The notes below the pieces were generated by a model. It was not told the DNA's origin and searched no databases. It saw only the letters and a list, made by a program, of their open reading frames with translations. A stretch of DNA of 64,000 nucleotides, taken from assembly GCA_004963905.1 (NCBI GenBank), contig SUGL01000023.1:56852-120851 (forward strand), written 5' to 3'. Shown in pieces: positions 1-8,569 of this stretch. Positions within the stretch are counted from its first letter, which is position 1. Every line of letters begins with the position of its first letter. Origin of the DNA: Mesorhizobium sp. (GTDB taxonomy: Bacteria > Pseudomonadota > Alphaproteobacteria > Rhizobiales > Rhizobiaceae). The translations under genes were made by a program, and so were the position numbers.

Positions 1-684
1 GACGGCAATGAGGATGTCGCCGACGCCGCGGTTCTTCAATTCGTTCATCACGCGCAGCCAGAACTTGGCGCCTTCGGTCTGCTCGATCCAGATGCCCAGA
101 ATCTCCTTGTTGCCGTCGGGTAGAATGCCGAGCGCGATGTAGACGGCTTTGTTGCGCACAAAGCCCTCGTCCCGGATCTTGACCCGGATCGCGTCGAAGA
201 AGACGAGGGGATAGACCGCGTCGAGCGGCCTGTTCTGCCATTCCGCCACCTCCTCCAGGACCGCGTCGGTGACGGCCGAGATCAGGTCCGGCGACACGTC
301 GATGCCGTAGAGCTCCTCCAGATGCCCGCGGATCTCGCGCACGCTCATCCCGCGCGCATACATGGAGATGATCTTGTCGTCGAAATCGGGAAAGCGCCGC
401 TGGTATTTGGCGATCAGCTTCGGATCGAAGCTCCCGGCCCGGTCGCGCGGGATCGAAAGCGTCATCTTCGACGTGCCCGTCAGAACCGATTTCTTCGAAT
501 GGCCGTTGCGGCGATTGGCAGCGCCACCGGCGCGTTCGTCCTCGAGATGCTCGTCGAGTTCGGCGTCCAGAATGCGCTCCGAAAGCGCCTTCTTCAGGTC
601 GTCGAGCAGCCCGTCCGTGGCGAACACCTCGTTGGGATCGCGGCCGGCAAGCAGTTGGTCCAGAAGTTCCTTGTCGATAGCCAT
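1..684 (-). CDS. IS256-family (mutator-type) transposase, cut by window edge
   Basis: The reading frame is open on the minus strand from an ATG at 684 to base 1, giving 228 residues with no stop. The N-terminus MAIDKELLDQLLAG, the segment RRNGHSKKSVLTGTSKM, the phrase YARGMSVREIRGHLEELYG and the catalytic-core opening PLVFFDAIRVKIRDEG are typical of IS256/mutator DDE transposases, where the first catalytic Asp lies in the FFDAI segment. The full protein is usually about 400 residues, so the C-terminal half lies outside the window. Nothing in the visible part is broken, so the element may be intact and active. Confidence 0.93.
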   Translation of the reverse strand, partial: MAIDKELLDQLLAGRDPNEVFATDGLLDDLKKALSERILDAELDEHLEDERAGGAANRRNGHSKKSVLTGTSKMTLSIPRDRAGSFDPKLIAKYQRRFPDFDDKIISMYARGMSVREIRGHLEELYGIDVSPDLISAVTDAVLEEVAEWQNRPLDAVYPLVFFDAIRVKIRDEGFVRNKAVYIALGILPDGNKEILGIWIEQTEGAKFWLRVMNELKNRGVGDILIAV

Positions 685-745
685 GTGATGATTCTCTCCT
701 TTCCATCATCATGGCCTCAGGCACAGAATTCCTGACAGTCCCACC
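1..745 (-). mobile_element. IS256-family element, right part only
   Basis: The transposase gene is followed outward by about 60 bp ending near 745. Read into the element, the sequence there (GGGACTGTCAGGAATTCTGT) resembles the terminal inverted repeats of rhizobial IS256 elements. The exact end is inferred by eye; the other end is outside the window. Confidence 0.6.
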
Positions 746-828
746 CCGATCTGATCGATCATTTGCCCATGCGGTTCTTGCCTTCCTCACATCCCCGACG
801 TACCGGCTTCAGGTGTGCTGCTGAATGA

Positions 829-1857
829 TCATGCGGGCACCATCGCCGGATTCCGGTAATCCTCTTGTTTCGTCAGCATGGCCCAGATCCCCCGCGCCAT
901 CTTGTTCGCTAGCGCGATTGCCACCAGCATGCGCGGCTTCTTCGCCATCATGCGGGCAAGCCAGGAACCCTCGGACGCACCCTTCCGGGATGCCCATTGC
1001 ACCACAGCCATGGCGCCGACGATGAGCAACCGCCGAATGTCGCGCTGGCCCATCTTCGAGGTCTTGCCTAATCGTTGCTTGCCGCCGGTCGACTTCTGCA
1101 GCGGGACCAGCCCAAGCCAGGCGGCAAAGTCGCGCCCGCACTTGAACGTCTCCATCGGGGGCGCAAAGGTTTCGATGGCAAGGGCGGCGATGGGGCCGAC
1201 ACCGGGCATGGTCTGCAAGCGTTGCGATGTTTCACCTTTCCTGGACAGCACGTCGATCGTCTTCTTCAGTGCGTCGAGCCGGCCAGTCAGCTGGTCGATC
1301 TGGCCCAACAGATCGCCGCAGATCTCGCGGACCAGATCCGGCAGTTCCGTGTTCTCGTCCTCAACGACCTCTGCCAGACGCCTCAGGTGGCCGATGCCTT
1401 GCGGAGCAACATGGCCGAACTCGTAAAGGTGCGCGCGCAAGGCGTTGACCAACTCGGTGCGCTGATTGACCAGCTGTTCGCGGGTGCGAAACACAATCGC
1501 CCGGGACTGCTGCTCCTCGCTCTTGGTCTCGACGAAGCGCATCGTTGGCCGCTGCGCAGCCTCGACGATCGCCTCCGCATCCGCTGCGTCGTTCTTCTGC
1601 CGCTTGATGAACGGTTTGACATAGCCAGGGGCAATCAGTTTCGGCCGATGGCCAAGCCGGGCCATCTCGCGAGACCAGTAGTGGGAACTGCCGCACGCTT
1701 CCATCGCCACGATACATGTCGGATGACCCGCCATGAACTTGCAAAACTGCAGGCGCGACAGCTTCTTGCGGAACACAACCGATCCATCAGCTGCCGCCCC
1801 GTGCAGCTGAAAGGCGTTCTTTGCCAGATCGACCCCGATGATGGTAACCTTTTCCAT
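829..1857 (-). CDS. IS110-family transposase (DEDD)
   Basis: This 342-residue protein matches IS110-family transposases in length and layout. The N-terminal DEDD domain starts MEKVTIIGVDLAKNAFQLHG, with catalytic Asp in GVDLAK, and continues through EACGSSHYW and KNDAADAEAIVEAA. The C-terminal IS116/IS110/IS902 domain carries MPGVGPIAALAI and GRDFAAWLGLVP. The ATG at 1857 is chosen over one 27 codons upstream because homologues begin just before the GVDLAK motif. No frameshift or internal stop is seen. The element has landed inside an IS481-type transposase gene read on the same strand. Confidence 0.93.
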   Translation of the reverse strand: MEKVTIIGVDLAKNAFQLHGAAADGSVVFRKKLSRLQFCKFMAGHPTCIVAMEACGSSHYWSREMARLGHRPKLIAPGYVKPFIKRQKNDAADAEAIVEAAQRPTMRFVETKSEEQQSRAIVFRTREQLVNQRTELVNALRAHLYEFGHVAPQGIGHLRRLAEVVEDENTELPDLVREICGDLLGQIDQLTGRLDALKKTIDVLSRKGETSQRLQTMPGVGPIAALAIETFAPPMETFKCGRDFAAWLGLVPLQKSTGGKQRLGKTSKMGQRDIRRLLIVGAMAVVQWASRKGASEGSWLARMMAKKPRMLVAIALANKMARGIWAMLTKQEDYRNPAMVPA

Positions 1858-1949
1858 GGATGCCTGCCTCTCCTTTGCGTGGCTGTAACACCACAAACTT
1901 GGCACATTGCGATGCCGTCGGAGAAGGCTGGCATCCACCCCATCTGCTT

Positions 1950-2162
1950 GGCACGCACAATCAGCTTCTCGATTTGGAAAGGAAGCTGATTGGCGTGCCG
2001 GTAAGGTCGGCGCGAGCGATCCGTCAGCCCTTCCAGCCCGCTGTCATTGTAGCGCTTGAGGATCTTATAGCCGGTCTTGCGCGAGATGCCGAAATCCCGG
2101 CACAGCACCGCCATCTTCTCTCCATCCAGAACCCGCGCGACGAACTTCAGCCGCTCATCCAT
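1950..2162 (-). pseudogene. IS481-type transposase, N-terminal fragment
   Basis: About 70 codons from an ATG at 2162 encode a helix-turn-helix N-terminus (MDERLKFVARVLDGEKMAVL, then CRDFGISRKTGYKILKRY and GLEGLTDRSRRPYRHANQLP) typical of IS481 integrase-type transposases. Homology stops after IEKLIVRAK at about 1950, where the IS110 upstream sequence begins, so the DDE core is missing. The terminal sequence TGTAACCCATGTCTCCGG near 2216-2233 fits an IS481-type inverted repeat. The rest of this element is not present beyond the IS110 copy. Confidence 0.8.
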
Positions 2163-2260
2163 TTGGCTACACTCCTTCCAAGGCACCCTTGCTCTCCTTG
2201 CAAAGGGCCAAAAGTGTAACCCATGTCTCCGGAATGAACTGTCACCCATCTCTCGGGAAG

Positions 2261-2428
2261 GGCATTATACAGCCCGACAATGGCGGTCAGGATGTTTTCG
2301 TCCACATTTCCGCTGTCGAACGCGCGGGCCTCTCGACGCTGAATGACGGCCAGAAGATCAACTATGAGATCGAACAGGACCGCCGCACTGGCAAGTCCTC
2401 TGCCGGCAGCCTCAGCAAAGCTGGCTGA
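2261..2428 (+). pseudogene. Cold-shock protein (CspA-type), 5' end replaced by IS
   Basis: In-frame codons from about 2261 encode GIIQPDNGGQDVFVHISAVE followed by RAGLSTLNDGQKINYEIEQD and a short basic tail, which is the nucleic-acid-binding OB fold of a CspA protein (RNP2-like motif VFVHIS). The first 15-18 residues, including RNP1 (KGFGFI), are replaced by the end of the IS481-type element. The stop at 2426-2428 is natural. The original start and promoter are lost, so this copy is unlikely to be made unless it reads from the IS. Confidence 0.85.
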
Positions 2429-2560
2429 ATTTCCCTGTGTCCCGGCAAGATCGAATGAACGCGAGCTAAGGCGGGGAGGATTGGTCCCCGCCATTTCTTA
2501 TGCCGCGCGGATCATGCCGGCAGCAGCTGCGCGGTGGAAAACGACCCTTGAGAGATAAAG

Positions 2561-3025
2561 TCAGGCTGCGACCTTCTTGCGGGTCCGCGTCGCCGGCGCC
2601 GGCGTTTCCGACTCTTTTGGTTTGCGGCCGAGACCGATTGTCTTGGCCAGCACCGAGCGCGCCGCAGCGTAGTTCGGCGCGACCATCGGATAATCTGCCG
2701 GCAGGCCCCATTTGGTACGATATTCGTCCGGGGTAAGCCCATAGTGGGTTGAAATATGGCGCTTTAGCGATTTGAATTTCTTGCCGTCCTCAAGGCAGAT
2801 GATGTAGTCCGCCGACACCGACTTCTTGATCGGGACCGCAGGCTTGAGAGCCTCCGGCTCTGCTGCGGCGACGCCTCCGGCAGTGCTTTTCAAAGCCGCG
2901 TGCACTTGGCCGATCAGGGCGGGGAGATCGCCCACTGGGACTGGATTATTCGAGATATAGGCTGAGACGACATCAGCGGTAAGCTCGATGAGGCTGTCGA
3001 GATTGTGATCGGCTTCTTCTGTCAT
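2561..3025 (-). CDS. mucR: MucR/Ros-family transcriptional regulator
   Basis: The 154-residue protein has the Ros/MucR prokaryotic zinc-finger domain at about residues 72-135 (ADYIICLEDGKKFKSLKRHI, then STHYGLTPDEYRTKWGLP). The likely zinc ligands are C77, D80, H90 and H94, in the C-x2-D-x9-H-x3-H spacing known from Ros. The lysine- and arginine-rich C-terminal tail is usual. MucR proteins are global regulators of exopolysaccharide, motility and cell-cycle genes in rhizobia and bind AT-rich DNA. The gene stands alone, and a GAAACTCTCC-type purine-rich site precedes the ATG on the coding strand. It may be a silencer carried by the mobile element, which is inference. Confidence 0.93.
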   Translation of the reverse strand: MTEEADHNLDSLIELTADVVSAYISNNPVPVGDLPALIGQVHAALKSTAGGVAAAEPEALKPAVPIKKSVSADYIICLEDGKKFKSLKRHISTHYGLTPDEYRTKWGLPADYPMVAPNYAAARSVLAKTIGLGRKPKESETPAPATRTRKKVAA

Positions 3026-3303
3026 GAAACTCTCCGGGTGGCTTGAAAGACAGCAGGCGAAGTCCTGCTACATACCGGTGGGCGCCGCCGAAAGCAATAA
3101 ATGTCTCGGCAGCTTAAGTATCGCCACAAGCTAATTCTAATACGCGACGGGCTCCGTAATCGTCGGCTGCAAGGCGCCTGAACCGACGTCTAGCCGTGCC
3201 ATCTTGAGTTTTTGTAGTTCCGAAAACAACATGACGAAATTCCGCGCACCATGAAAACACAGCCAGGTGAATGGAACGTGGCATTCGTTCGTCAGTGACA
3301 AGT

Positions 3304-3909
3304 CTATTCCTGGCGTCTTCCAGGGATGACTGCTTGTCTTTCTTGTGAACTGATCGGGTTTCCGCCGGAGCTTGGTCCGAGAAAGAATTCAAACACGACT
3401 TGGGGCTGACCGAGCGATGTTGCCTGCAGGGCTGCCGGGGTCCTTGCCGCGGCTTCGGCGTGTTCAGCGAGCGCTGCGGGTGACATGCCGAGCGCACGCA
3501 CGAAGCTATGATCGGCCGTGTTCATCAGCCGACGAAGGAGCGTCGCGGCGCGTCCGGCATGACGCATCGCCGCCGCCTGCTTGCTCTCGCGGATCTTCAC
3601 GCCGGCGGCCGATAACAGGATCAATCCTTTGAAGAGCATCCGAAGCGGAGCGCCTCGGTCTGCAACTTGCCACAGGCCTTCCCAAGCCTCATGGGCTTCC
3701 CAGTAATAGCCGTGGTTGAAGAGGTCGAGACCCCAGCGGAATGTGTCTGAATCAACCGAGATCTCTGCCGCCAACGGCATGGCTTGGCTGTTGTAGCTGT
3801 GTCCCGCGGGATCACGTACCGGATGTGGCTGCCTGCCCGGCAGATACGCATAGGATGGAAAGCTCTTTTCCGGCAGCCAGCGCCGGCGCAACATCGAACC
3901 AATAGCCAT
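3304..3909 (-). CDS. DUF309 domain protein
   Basis: The protein contains the DUF309 signature in the segment LDLFNHGYYWEAHEAWEGLW, followed by FKGLILLSAAGVKIRESKQA, a small all-alpha fold with conserved H, Y, W and E residues of unknown function. An upstream segment YLPGRQPHPVRDPAGHSY also occurs in family members, so a start at 3909 (or 3894) is preferred over the more distal 4005. The C-terminal 30 residues look unlike the family. A shorter, decayed copy of the central HGYYWEAHE coding segment lies at 10121-10198. Confidence 0.75.
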   Translation of the reverse strand: MAIGSMLRRRWLPEKSFPSYAYLPGRQPHPVRDPAGHSYNSQAMPLAAEISVDSDTFRWGLDLFNHGYYWEAHEAWEGLWQVADRGAPLRMLFKGLILLSAAGVKIRESKQAAAMRHAGRAATLLRRLMNTADHSFVRALGMSPAALAEHAEAAARTPAALQATSLGQPQVVFEFFLGPSSGGNPISSQERQAVIPGRRQE

Positions 3910-4005
3910 CAAAGCCGTATAGCACACCCGTGACATCCTGAACGGATGATCACTCCGGAGCGCCCGCCGGCAAAAATGAGGTTTTGGGCAAACGCCCGGG
4001 CTCAC

Positions 4006-4475
4006 AAGCGCAAGTGCACCAAGATGATCAGGCCTCGTGGTCTACTGGCATGTCGTTGAGATGTCATCCGTGCTGACCTATATGCCAACGTGCGTCGGGC
4101 GTTCTCCTCCCATTGCGTCCGGCGCGTTCCCCTCTGGAGGTTTTGACCTCTTGCTTGGCCGGGTGCTGCAAGCCCGGCCTTTTTCTTGCGCGCCTGAGGC
4201 GATGAAGCGGCTGACTGGCCGCTGTGAACATGGCTTGACCCGTCCAACTTGCGAGCTGCAAGGGATCGCTCCTTGGGCGTGCGTTTGGGCACTGCCACGT
4301 CGCCGGGGCTTCGATAGGCGACGGTGCGGCCAGCAGAGGAAGAGGGCAGGCAGGGATTTCGGTGGGCGGACGAAGGTCCGGGAGAGAGACTCTCGGCGTC
4401 CGCCGCAGAGCAAACCCATGACACAGATGGAAGTTCAGGCACCGACGCTCGCGTCGCTCCCAAGGAGCTATCACG
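4006..4475. other. Non-coding region before a small ORF and ardC, with a terminator-like hairpin
   Basis: I see no convincing gene here. A factor-independent terminator-like hairpin lies at 4157-4184: GGCCGGG pairs with CCCGGCC across a 9-nt loop and is followed by five T on the plus strand. Just before it is a smaller hairpin (GAGGT with ACCTC, 4136-4149). No plus-strand gene ends upstream of it, so it may end a short untranslated RNA or act as an attenuator. Confidence 0.5.
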
Positions 4476-4691
4476 ATGTCTTCCAGGGTGCATTCCGAAG
4501 CCCGTGCCGACATTTGCACGCGCATCACCCCCGAGATCAAAGCTGCGGCCGTCGCGGACCTGAGTGGCGCCCGCGCGCCTGAAGGCGCGCGCCGGGTGCT
4601 CGTGAACCGTGCCCGCTTTTCTTCGGCAAGCTCAGGCGGTCTCGGCCCTTCGGCTTCGCCCCCTGGCGCGGGGCAGCCTTTCGGCTGCTGA
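4476..4691 (+). CDS. Small ORF (71 aa), possibly a relic of an ArdC N-terminus
   Basis: An AAGGAG Shine-Dalgarno at 4462-4467 lies 8 nt before ATG 4476, and the frame ends five bases before a strong terminator, which supports real expression. The N-terminal part (MSSRVHSEARADICTRITPE) faintly resembles the start of ArdC antirestriction proteins, whose N-terminus usually reads as an R-x-D-x-Y-x-x-V/I-T segment. The C-terminal half is Ala/Gly/Ser/Pro-rich and looks like an out-of-frame readthrough. It could be a decayed second ardC copy or a leader peptide. The function is unknown. Confidence 0.35.
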   Translation: MSSRVHSEARADICTRITPEIKAAAVADLSGARAPEGARRVLVNRARFSSASSGGLGPSASPPGAGQPFGC

Positions 4692-4695
4692 CGGT

Positions 4696-4724
4696 CGCCG
4701 GCCTGTGGGCCGGCGTCGTTTTTT
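4696..4724 (+). terminator. Rho-independent terminator upstream of ardC
   Basis: CGCCGGCC (4696-4703) pairs perfectly with GGCCGGCG (4708-4715) across a TGTG loop. TCG and a run of six T (4719-4724) follow. It sits after the small ORF and 210 bp before ardC, so transcripts from upstream would stop here unless antitermination operates. Confidence 0.75.
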
Positions 4725-4936
4725 GTACTGGCCATCCCCCGGTGGCGCGCGGTGGGCGGCTCTCCCTTCTAGGCCCGCTGCGGCATCCCGCAACCCTTCG
4801 CTGCCGCTCAGGGTCCTCCTCTTCGTTCCGGTCCTTCGGATGCGGTCTGCCTTCGGCAGCGGGCCTTTCCGGTCGTTCTCGCCGCCCACCCCGCTTCCCG
4901 GGGAGGGCGCGCGATTGAAGAGCGGAGGACCAAACG
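4725..4936 (+). promoter_or_regulatory. GC-rich structured leader of ardC
   Basis: This untranslated stretch contains several short hairpins with TTCG tetraloops, for example CTGCC-TTCG-GGCAG near 4850-4862 and a cttcgg-rich series from 4790 to 4890. It ends at the ArdC ribosome site (GAGCGGAGGACC, 8 nt before ATG 4937). The architecture recalls the leaders in front of both DUF736 genes in this window. Regulation by RNA structure is inference. Confidence 0.4.
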
Positions 4937-5899
4937 ATGCGTGCAAACAACAAGCGTAGTGCCAGCCGGCAGGCCGGCGCAGGCAAGGGCGGGCGCCCCG
5001 GCGCCAGCCTGTATCAGGAGATCACCGACCGCATCATCGCCGAGCTGGAGCGCGGCACCGTGCCATGGGTCAAGCCATGGGGCCGCGCAAGGGCTGGCCT
5101 CGGCCTGCCCAAGAATGCGGCCACCGGCCGGCTCTATTCCGGCATCAACATCCTGATCCTTTGGGGCGCCGTCTTCGAGCGCAGCTATGCCAGCCAGAAC
5201 TGGCTCACCTTCCGGCAGGCGCTTGCGCTTGGCGGCAATGTCCGGAAGGGCGAGCACGGCACCACCATCGTGCATGCCGACCGCTTTGTTCCCAAGGAGG
5301 AAAAGGAACGCGCCAAGACCGATGGCGACGAACCGCACGCCGTTCCCTTCCTGAAGCGCTTCACCGTCTTCAATGTCGCGCAGTGCGACGGGCTGCCCGA
5401 CCACCTCCATGCCGCCGCCGAGCCGCTGCCCGAGCGTCAGATCGTCCCGCGGGCCGAGGGGCTTATTAACGCAAGCGGCGCTGATTTCCGCATCGGCGGC
5501 GATCGCGCTTTCTACATGCCCGGCAGCGACTTCATTCAGGTGCCGCCGCAGCCCGCTTTCTTTCACCAGATCGACTATTACCGCACCTGCTTCCACGAGC
5601 TTGGCCACTGGACCGGCCATCCGACCCGGCTTGCGCGCGACCTTTCCGGCTCGTTCCGCTCCAAGACCTATGCGCGCGAGGAACTTGTCGCTGAAATTTG
5701 CGCCGCCTTCGTCTGCAGCTCTCTCGCCATCGAGCCGACCGTGCGCCATGCCGACTACATCGGCTCATGGCTCACCGTGCTGCGCGAGGACAGCCGCGCC
5801 ATTTTCCGCGCCGCCAGCCAAGCTTCCAAAGCCGCCGATTTCCTGCTCGGCCCTCACAGCAACGCCGAAGCCTCGGACCGTGAGGAGATCGCGGCGTGA
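4937..5899 (+). CDS. ardC: ArdC-like antirestriction protein (zincin)
   Basis: The 320-residue protein has the two-domain ArdC layout. The N-terminal ssDNA-binding domain runs over about residues 23-150 (LYQEITDRIIAELERGTVPW, NWLTFRQALALGGNVRKGEH). The C-terminal metallopeptidase domain carries HELGHWTGH at residues 220-228, in which H220, E221, H224 and H228 form the HExxHxxxH zinc site. ArdC proteins protect incoming single-stranded plasmid DNA from host restriction during conjugation, which fits the transfer genes further along. It starts a tight operon: its TGA overlaps the GTG of the next gene. Confidence 0.92.
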   Translation: MRANNKRSASRQAGAGKGGRPGASLYQEITDRIIAELERGTVPWVKPWGRARAGLGLPKNAATGRLYSGINILILWGAVFERSYASQNWLTFRQALALGGNVRKGEHGTTIVHADRFVPKEEKERAKTDGDEPHAVPFLKRFTVFNVAQCDGLPDHLHAAAEPLPERQIVPRAEGLINASGADFRIGGDRAFYMPGSDFIQVPPQPAFFHQIDYYRTCFHELGHWTGHPTRLARDLSGSFRSKTYAREELVAEICAAFVCSSLAIEPTVRHADYIGSWLTVLREDSRAIFRAASQASKAADFLLGPHSNAEASDREEIAA

Positions 5900-6099
5900 A
5901 GGCGCGCGATCCCCAGGCGCTGCCGACCGAGACGACGCCGGAAGGCGAGCAGACCCTCATTCCCGGTGTCCGGCCTGTCACCACGCGCGACCGGCTTTGC
6001 CTTCTCACGGACGCGCCCATGCGGCCACGCAAGGCGCAAAAGCCGCTCGATATCGGCCTGTTCGACGACTGCACCCGCAACCAGCTCGACCTGTTTTGA
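5896..6099 (+). CDS. Small conserved-looking protein downstream of ardC
   Basis: This 67-residue frame begins at a GTG that overlaps the ardC stop (GTGA), so it is translationally coupled. The sequence is polar (MKARDPQALPTETTPEGEQT) and ends in DDCTRNQLDLF, a hydrophobic and acidic tail that could be a short docking motif. The C-terminal QLDLF resembles a beta-clamp-binding motif (QxxLxF-like), so contact with the sliding clamp is possible; this is inference only. No known family is recognised. Confidence 0.6.
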   Translation: MKARDPQALPTETTPEGEQTLIPGVRPVTTRDRLCLLTDAPMRPRKAQKPLDIGLFDDCTRNQLDLF

Positions 6100-6113
6100 C
6101 AAGGAGTTTTGCC

Positions 6114-6533
6114 ATGATCCTCATTACCGACGACCTTCGCGCCCGGCTGCTCGCCAATGGCGCGGCCGAAACAGAAACCGACCATCACCCGGTCGTCAAA
6201 CTGTTCGATCCCACCAGGCCCGCGACCTGGCTCTTGAGCGAACTCGACGCCGACGGCGACACGCTGTTCGGCCTGTGCGACCTCGGCCTCGGCTTCCCGG
6301 AACTGGGCAGCGTCAGCCTTGCCGAGCTTGAAAGCGTCAAGGGACGGCTTGGCCTCGGCATCGAGCGCGACCGCTATTTCAAGGCCGAGTTTGCGCTCTC
6401 CGTCTATGCCGAAGCCGCTCGGCTGTCCTGCCACATCACCGAGGACGAGCGGCTTTTGCGACAGGCAGCGGAAGCACTTGCCAAATCCGGTTCCGAGCTT
6501 CCGCCGGACACGGCGGAACAACCGCGCCGCTAG
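6114..6533 (+). CDS. DUF2958 domain protein
   Basis: The 139-residue protein starts at ATG 6114 behind an AAGGAG site at 6101-6106. It shows the DUF2958 core: HHPVVKLFDPTRPATWLLSE, DGDTLFGLCDLGLGFPELG and LGLGIERDRYFKA. The family occurs on plasmids and conjugative elements next to ardC and parB genes, as here, and its role is unknown. The same frame is open far upstream inside ardC, but that extension is an overlap artefact because the good ribosome site decides the start. Confidence 0.88.
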   Translation: MILITDDLRARLLANGAAETETDHHPVVKLFDPTRPATWLLSELDADGDTLFGLCDLGLGFPELGSVSLAELESVKGRLGLGIERDRYFKAEFALSVYAEAARLSCHITEDERLLRQAAEALAKSGSELPPDTAEQPRR

Positions 6534-6608
6534 GCGTGGAAAACCGTCCCGCCGCTCGGCCTGCGGCCTCGCGGCGGGCAACTCAACCCCAGACGAAGGA
6601 GACTAACC

Positions 6609-8335
6609 ATGCAGCTTGCCCACATTCCGATTGATAAGCTCAACATTTCTGCCGCCAACATGCGGCACGCAAAACGCGCGCCCGACTTGTCCGACATTCT
6701 GCCGTCCGTGCGCGCGCGCGGCGTGCTGGTGCCGCTTCTGGTGCGGCCCAACGGGACGCCCGAAAGCTTCGAGATCGTCGCCGGTCGGCGACGCTATTTC
6801 GCCGCCAAATCGCTCGCCGAGGAGCGCGGCGAGGGCGATCCCTTGCCCTGCGCCATCATGGAAGACGGCGACGACGCCGATGCGCTCGAAGCCTCGCTCA
6901 TCGAAAACATCGCCCGCCTCGATCCCGACGAAGTCTCCCAATGGGAGACGTTTTCGCGGCTGATCAGGGAAGGCCGCTCAATTGCCGACATCGCCGCCAC
7001 CTTCGGCATCACCGAGCTGATGGTGAAGCGCTCGCTGGCGCTTGGCGACTTGTTGCCCAAGATCCGTGAAGCCTATCGGCGCGAGGAGATCGACGCCGAG
7101 ACGGCGCGCTATCTCACCATGGCTTCGAAAGCGCAGCAGAAGGACTGGCTGGCCCTTTATGCCGATCCCGAGCAATACGCGCCGCGCGGCTACCAGCTGA
7201 AGCAATGGCTGTTCGGCGGCCAGTCGATCTCCACCAAGGTCGCCCTGTTCGCCATCGAGGACTATCCCGGCCTGATCGTCTCCGATCTGTTCGGCGAGGA
7301 GAGCTATTTCGCCGATGCCGATCTGTTCTGGCTTAAGCAGAACGAGGCAATCGTTGCTAGGCGCGACGCCTATCTCGAGGCCGGATGGAGTGACGTGAGA
7401 CTGCTCGAAACCGGCCAGCATTTCCACTCATGGGACCACGAGAAGACGCCGAAGAAGAAAGGCGGCAAGGTCGTCATCACCGTGTCGCATCGCGGCGAGG
7501 TCGAGTGCCACGAAGGCTGGCTGTCGCGCAAGCCCGTCGCGCTCGCGACCAATGCGAGGGTAGCGATCAGGAAGAAACGACCGCCAAGCCGTCGCGTCCC
7601 GAACTCAGCGGCCCGATGCAGAACTATGTCGATCTGCACCGTCATGCCGCCGTGCGCGCCGGGCTGCTTGATCATCCAGGCACAGCGCTTCGCCTGATGG
7701 TGGCGCATGCGATTGCCGGCTCAAGCCTGTGGCAGGTGCGCTGCGAGCCGCAGCGCGCCGCCAAGGAGACGGTCGCGGCAAGCCTCGCCGCCTGCAAGGC
7801 CGAGGCGGCATTCGCCGAAAAGAGGCGGGCGGTTCTGGCCCTGCCCGGGCAACCGGACGAGGACGTCACCGTCGTCGGTCGCTATGGCGACGGCTATGAC
7901 ACGGCGCATGTCTTTGCCCGTTTGCTGACGCTGTCCGACGACGATGTCATGCGCGTTCTCACCATCGTGATGGCCGAAACGCTCGAAGCCGGCAGCGCCG
8001 TGATCGAGGCGCTTGGGCATCATTTGAAGGTCGACATGGCTGCTTGCTGGCAGCCGGACGACGCCTTCTTCGAGCTTCTGCGCGACAAGGAAATCGCCAA
8101 TGCCATGCTTGGCGAGATCGGCGGCAAGCATGTCGCCGATGGCAATGTCGCCGAAAAGGTCAAGACGCAAAAGAAGATCATCCGCGACTTCCTTGCCGGC
8201 GAGAACGGCCGCGAGAAGGTCGAGGCATGGCTGCCGCGCTGGATGAAATTCCCGGTCGAAAGCTACACGGCGCGCGGCGGCTTCCGCACCGCCGACCAGT
8301 GGGCCCGCGTTCAGCCGCTGTTTGCGGGGCAATGA
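6609..8335 (+). pseudogene. ParB/Spo0J-type nuclease-domain protein, frameshifted
   Basis: From ATG 6609 the protein has a ParB N-terminal domain (residues 1-110, with GRRRYFAAKSLAEERGEGDP and ASLIENIARLDPDEVSQWE) and a helix-turn-helix (SIADIAATFGITELMVKRSL). At about 7555-7580 the coding frame moves by -1 (or +2). The frame-0 tail is nonsense and ends at 7697, while homologous sequence resumes as KPSRPELSGPMQNYVDLHRH and runs to 8335. The joined product would be about 575 residues, the usual size of plasmid-borne ParB/RepB-like proteins found after ardC in rhizobia. The shift is a single-base deletion or a sequencing error; no classical slippery heptamer is present there. Confidence 0.85.
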
Positions 8336-8345
8336 TCTAACCAAG

Positions 8346-8379
8346 CCCAGGCGGCGGCTCTTAAAAGCCGCCGCCTGGG
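8346..8379. terminator. Strong stem-loop after the ParB-like gene
   Basis: A perfect 14-bp stem (CCCAGGCGGCGGCT, 8346-8359, with its complement at 8366-8379) encloses a 6-nt CTTAAA loop, 10 bp after the gene's stop. There is no T-run, so it may protect the 3' end of the mRNA or act with Rho rather than be a classical terminator. Confidence 0.6.
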
Positions 8380-8569
8380 GGACCATCTCCCGGGACGGCG
8401 CCGGCTGCACTTTTGCGGCCTTTGAGCCGCGCCGCGACCGGCGCGGGGCTCACGGGCAGCTGAGAGGGAAGGTGCTTGCGCACCGCAGTGGCGCGCAAGA
8501 TTGCACGGCAGGGTTGCAAATTGGGTGAGCTGTGATAAGAAAATGTGAAGTCAGAAGAGGCCCATTGAA

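Noticed and set aside
7560-7590. Programmed -1 frameshift site in the ParB-like gene
   Set aside because: No X-XXY-YYZ heptamer in the right phase and no obvious downstream pseudoknot; an indel is simpler.
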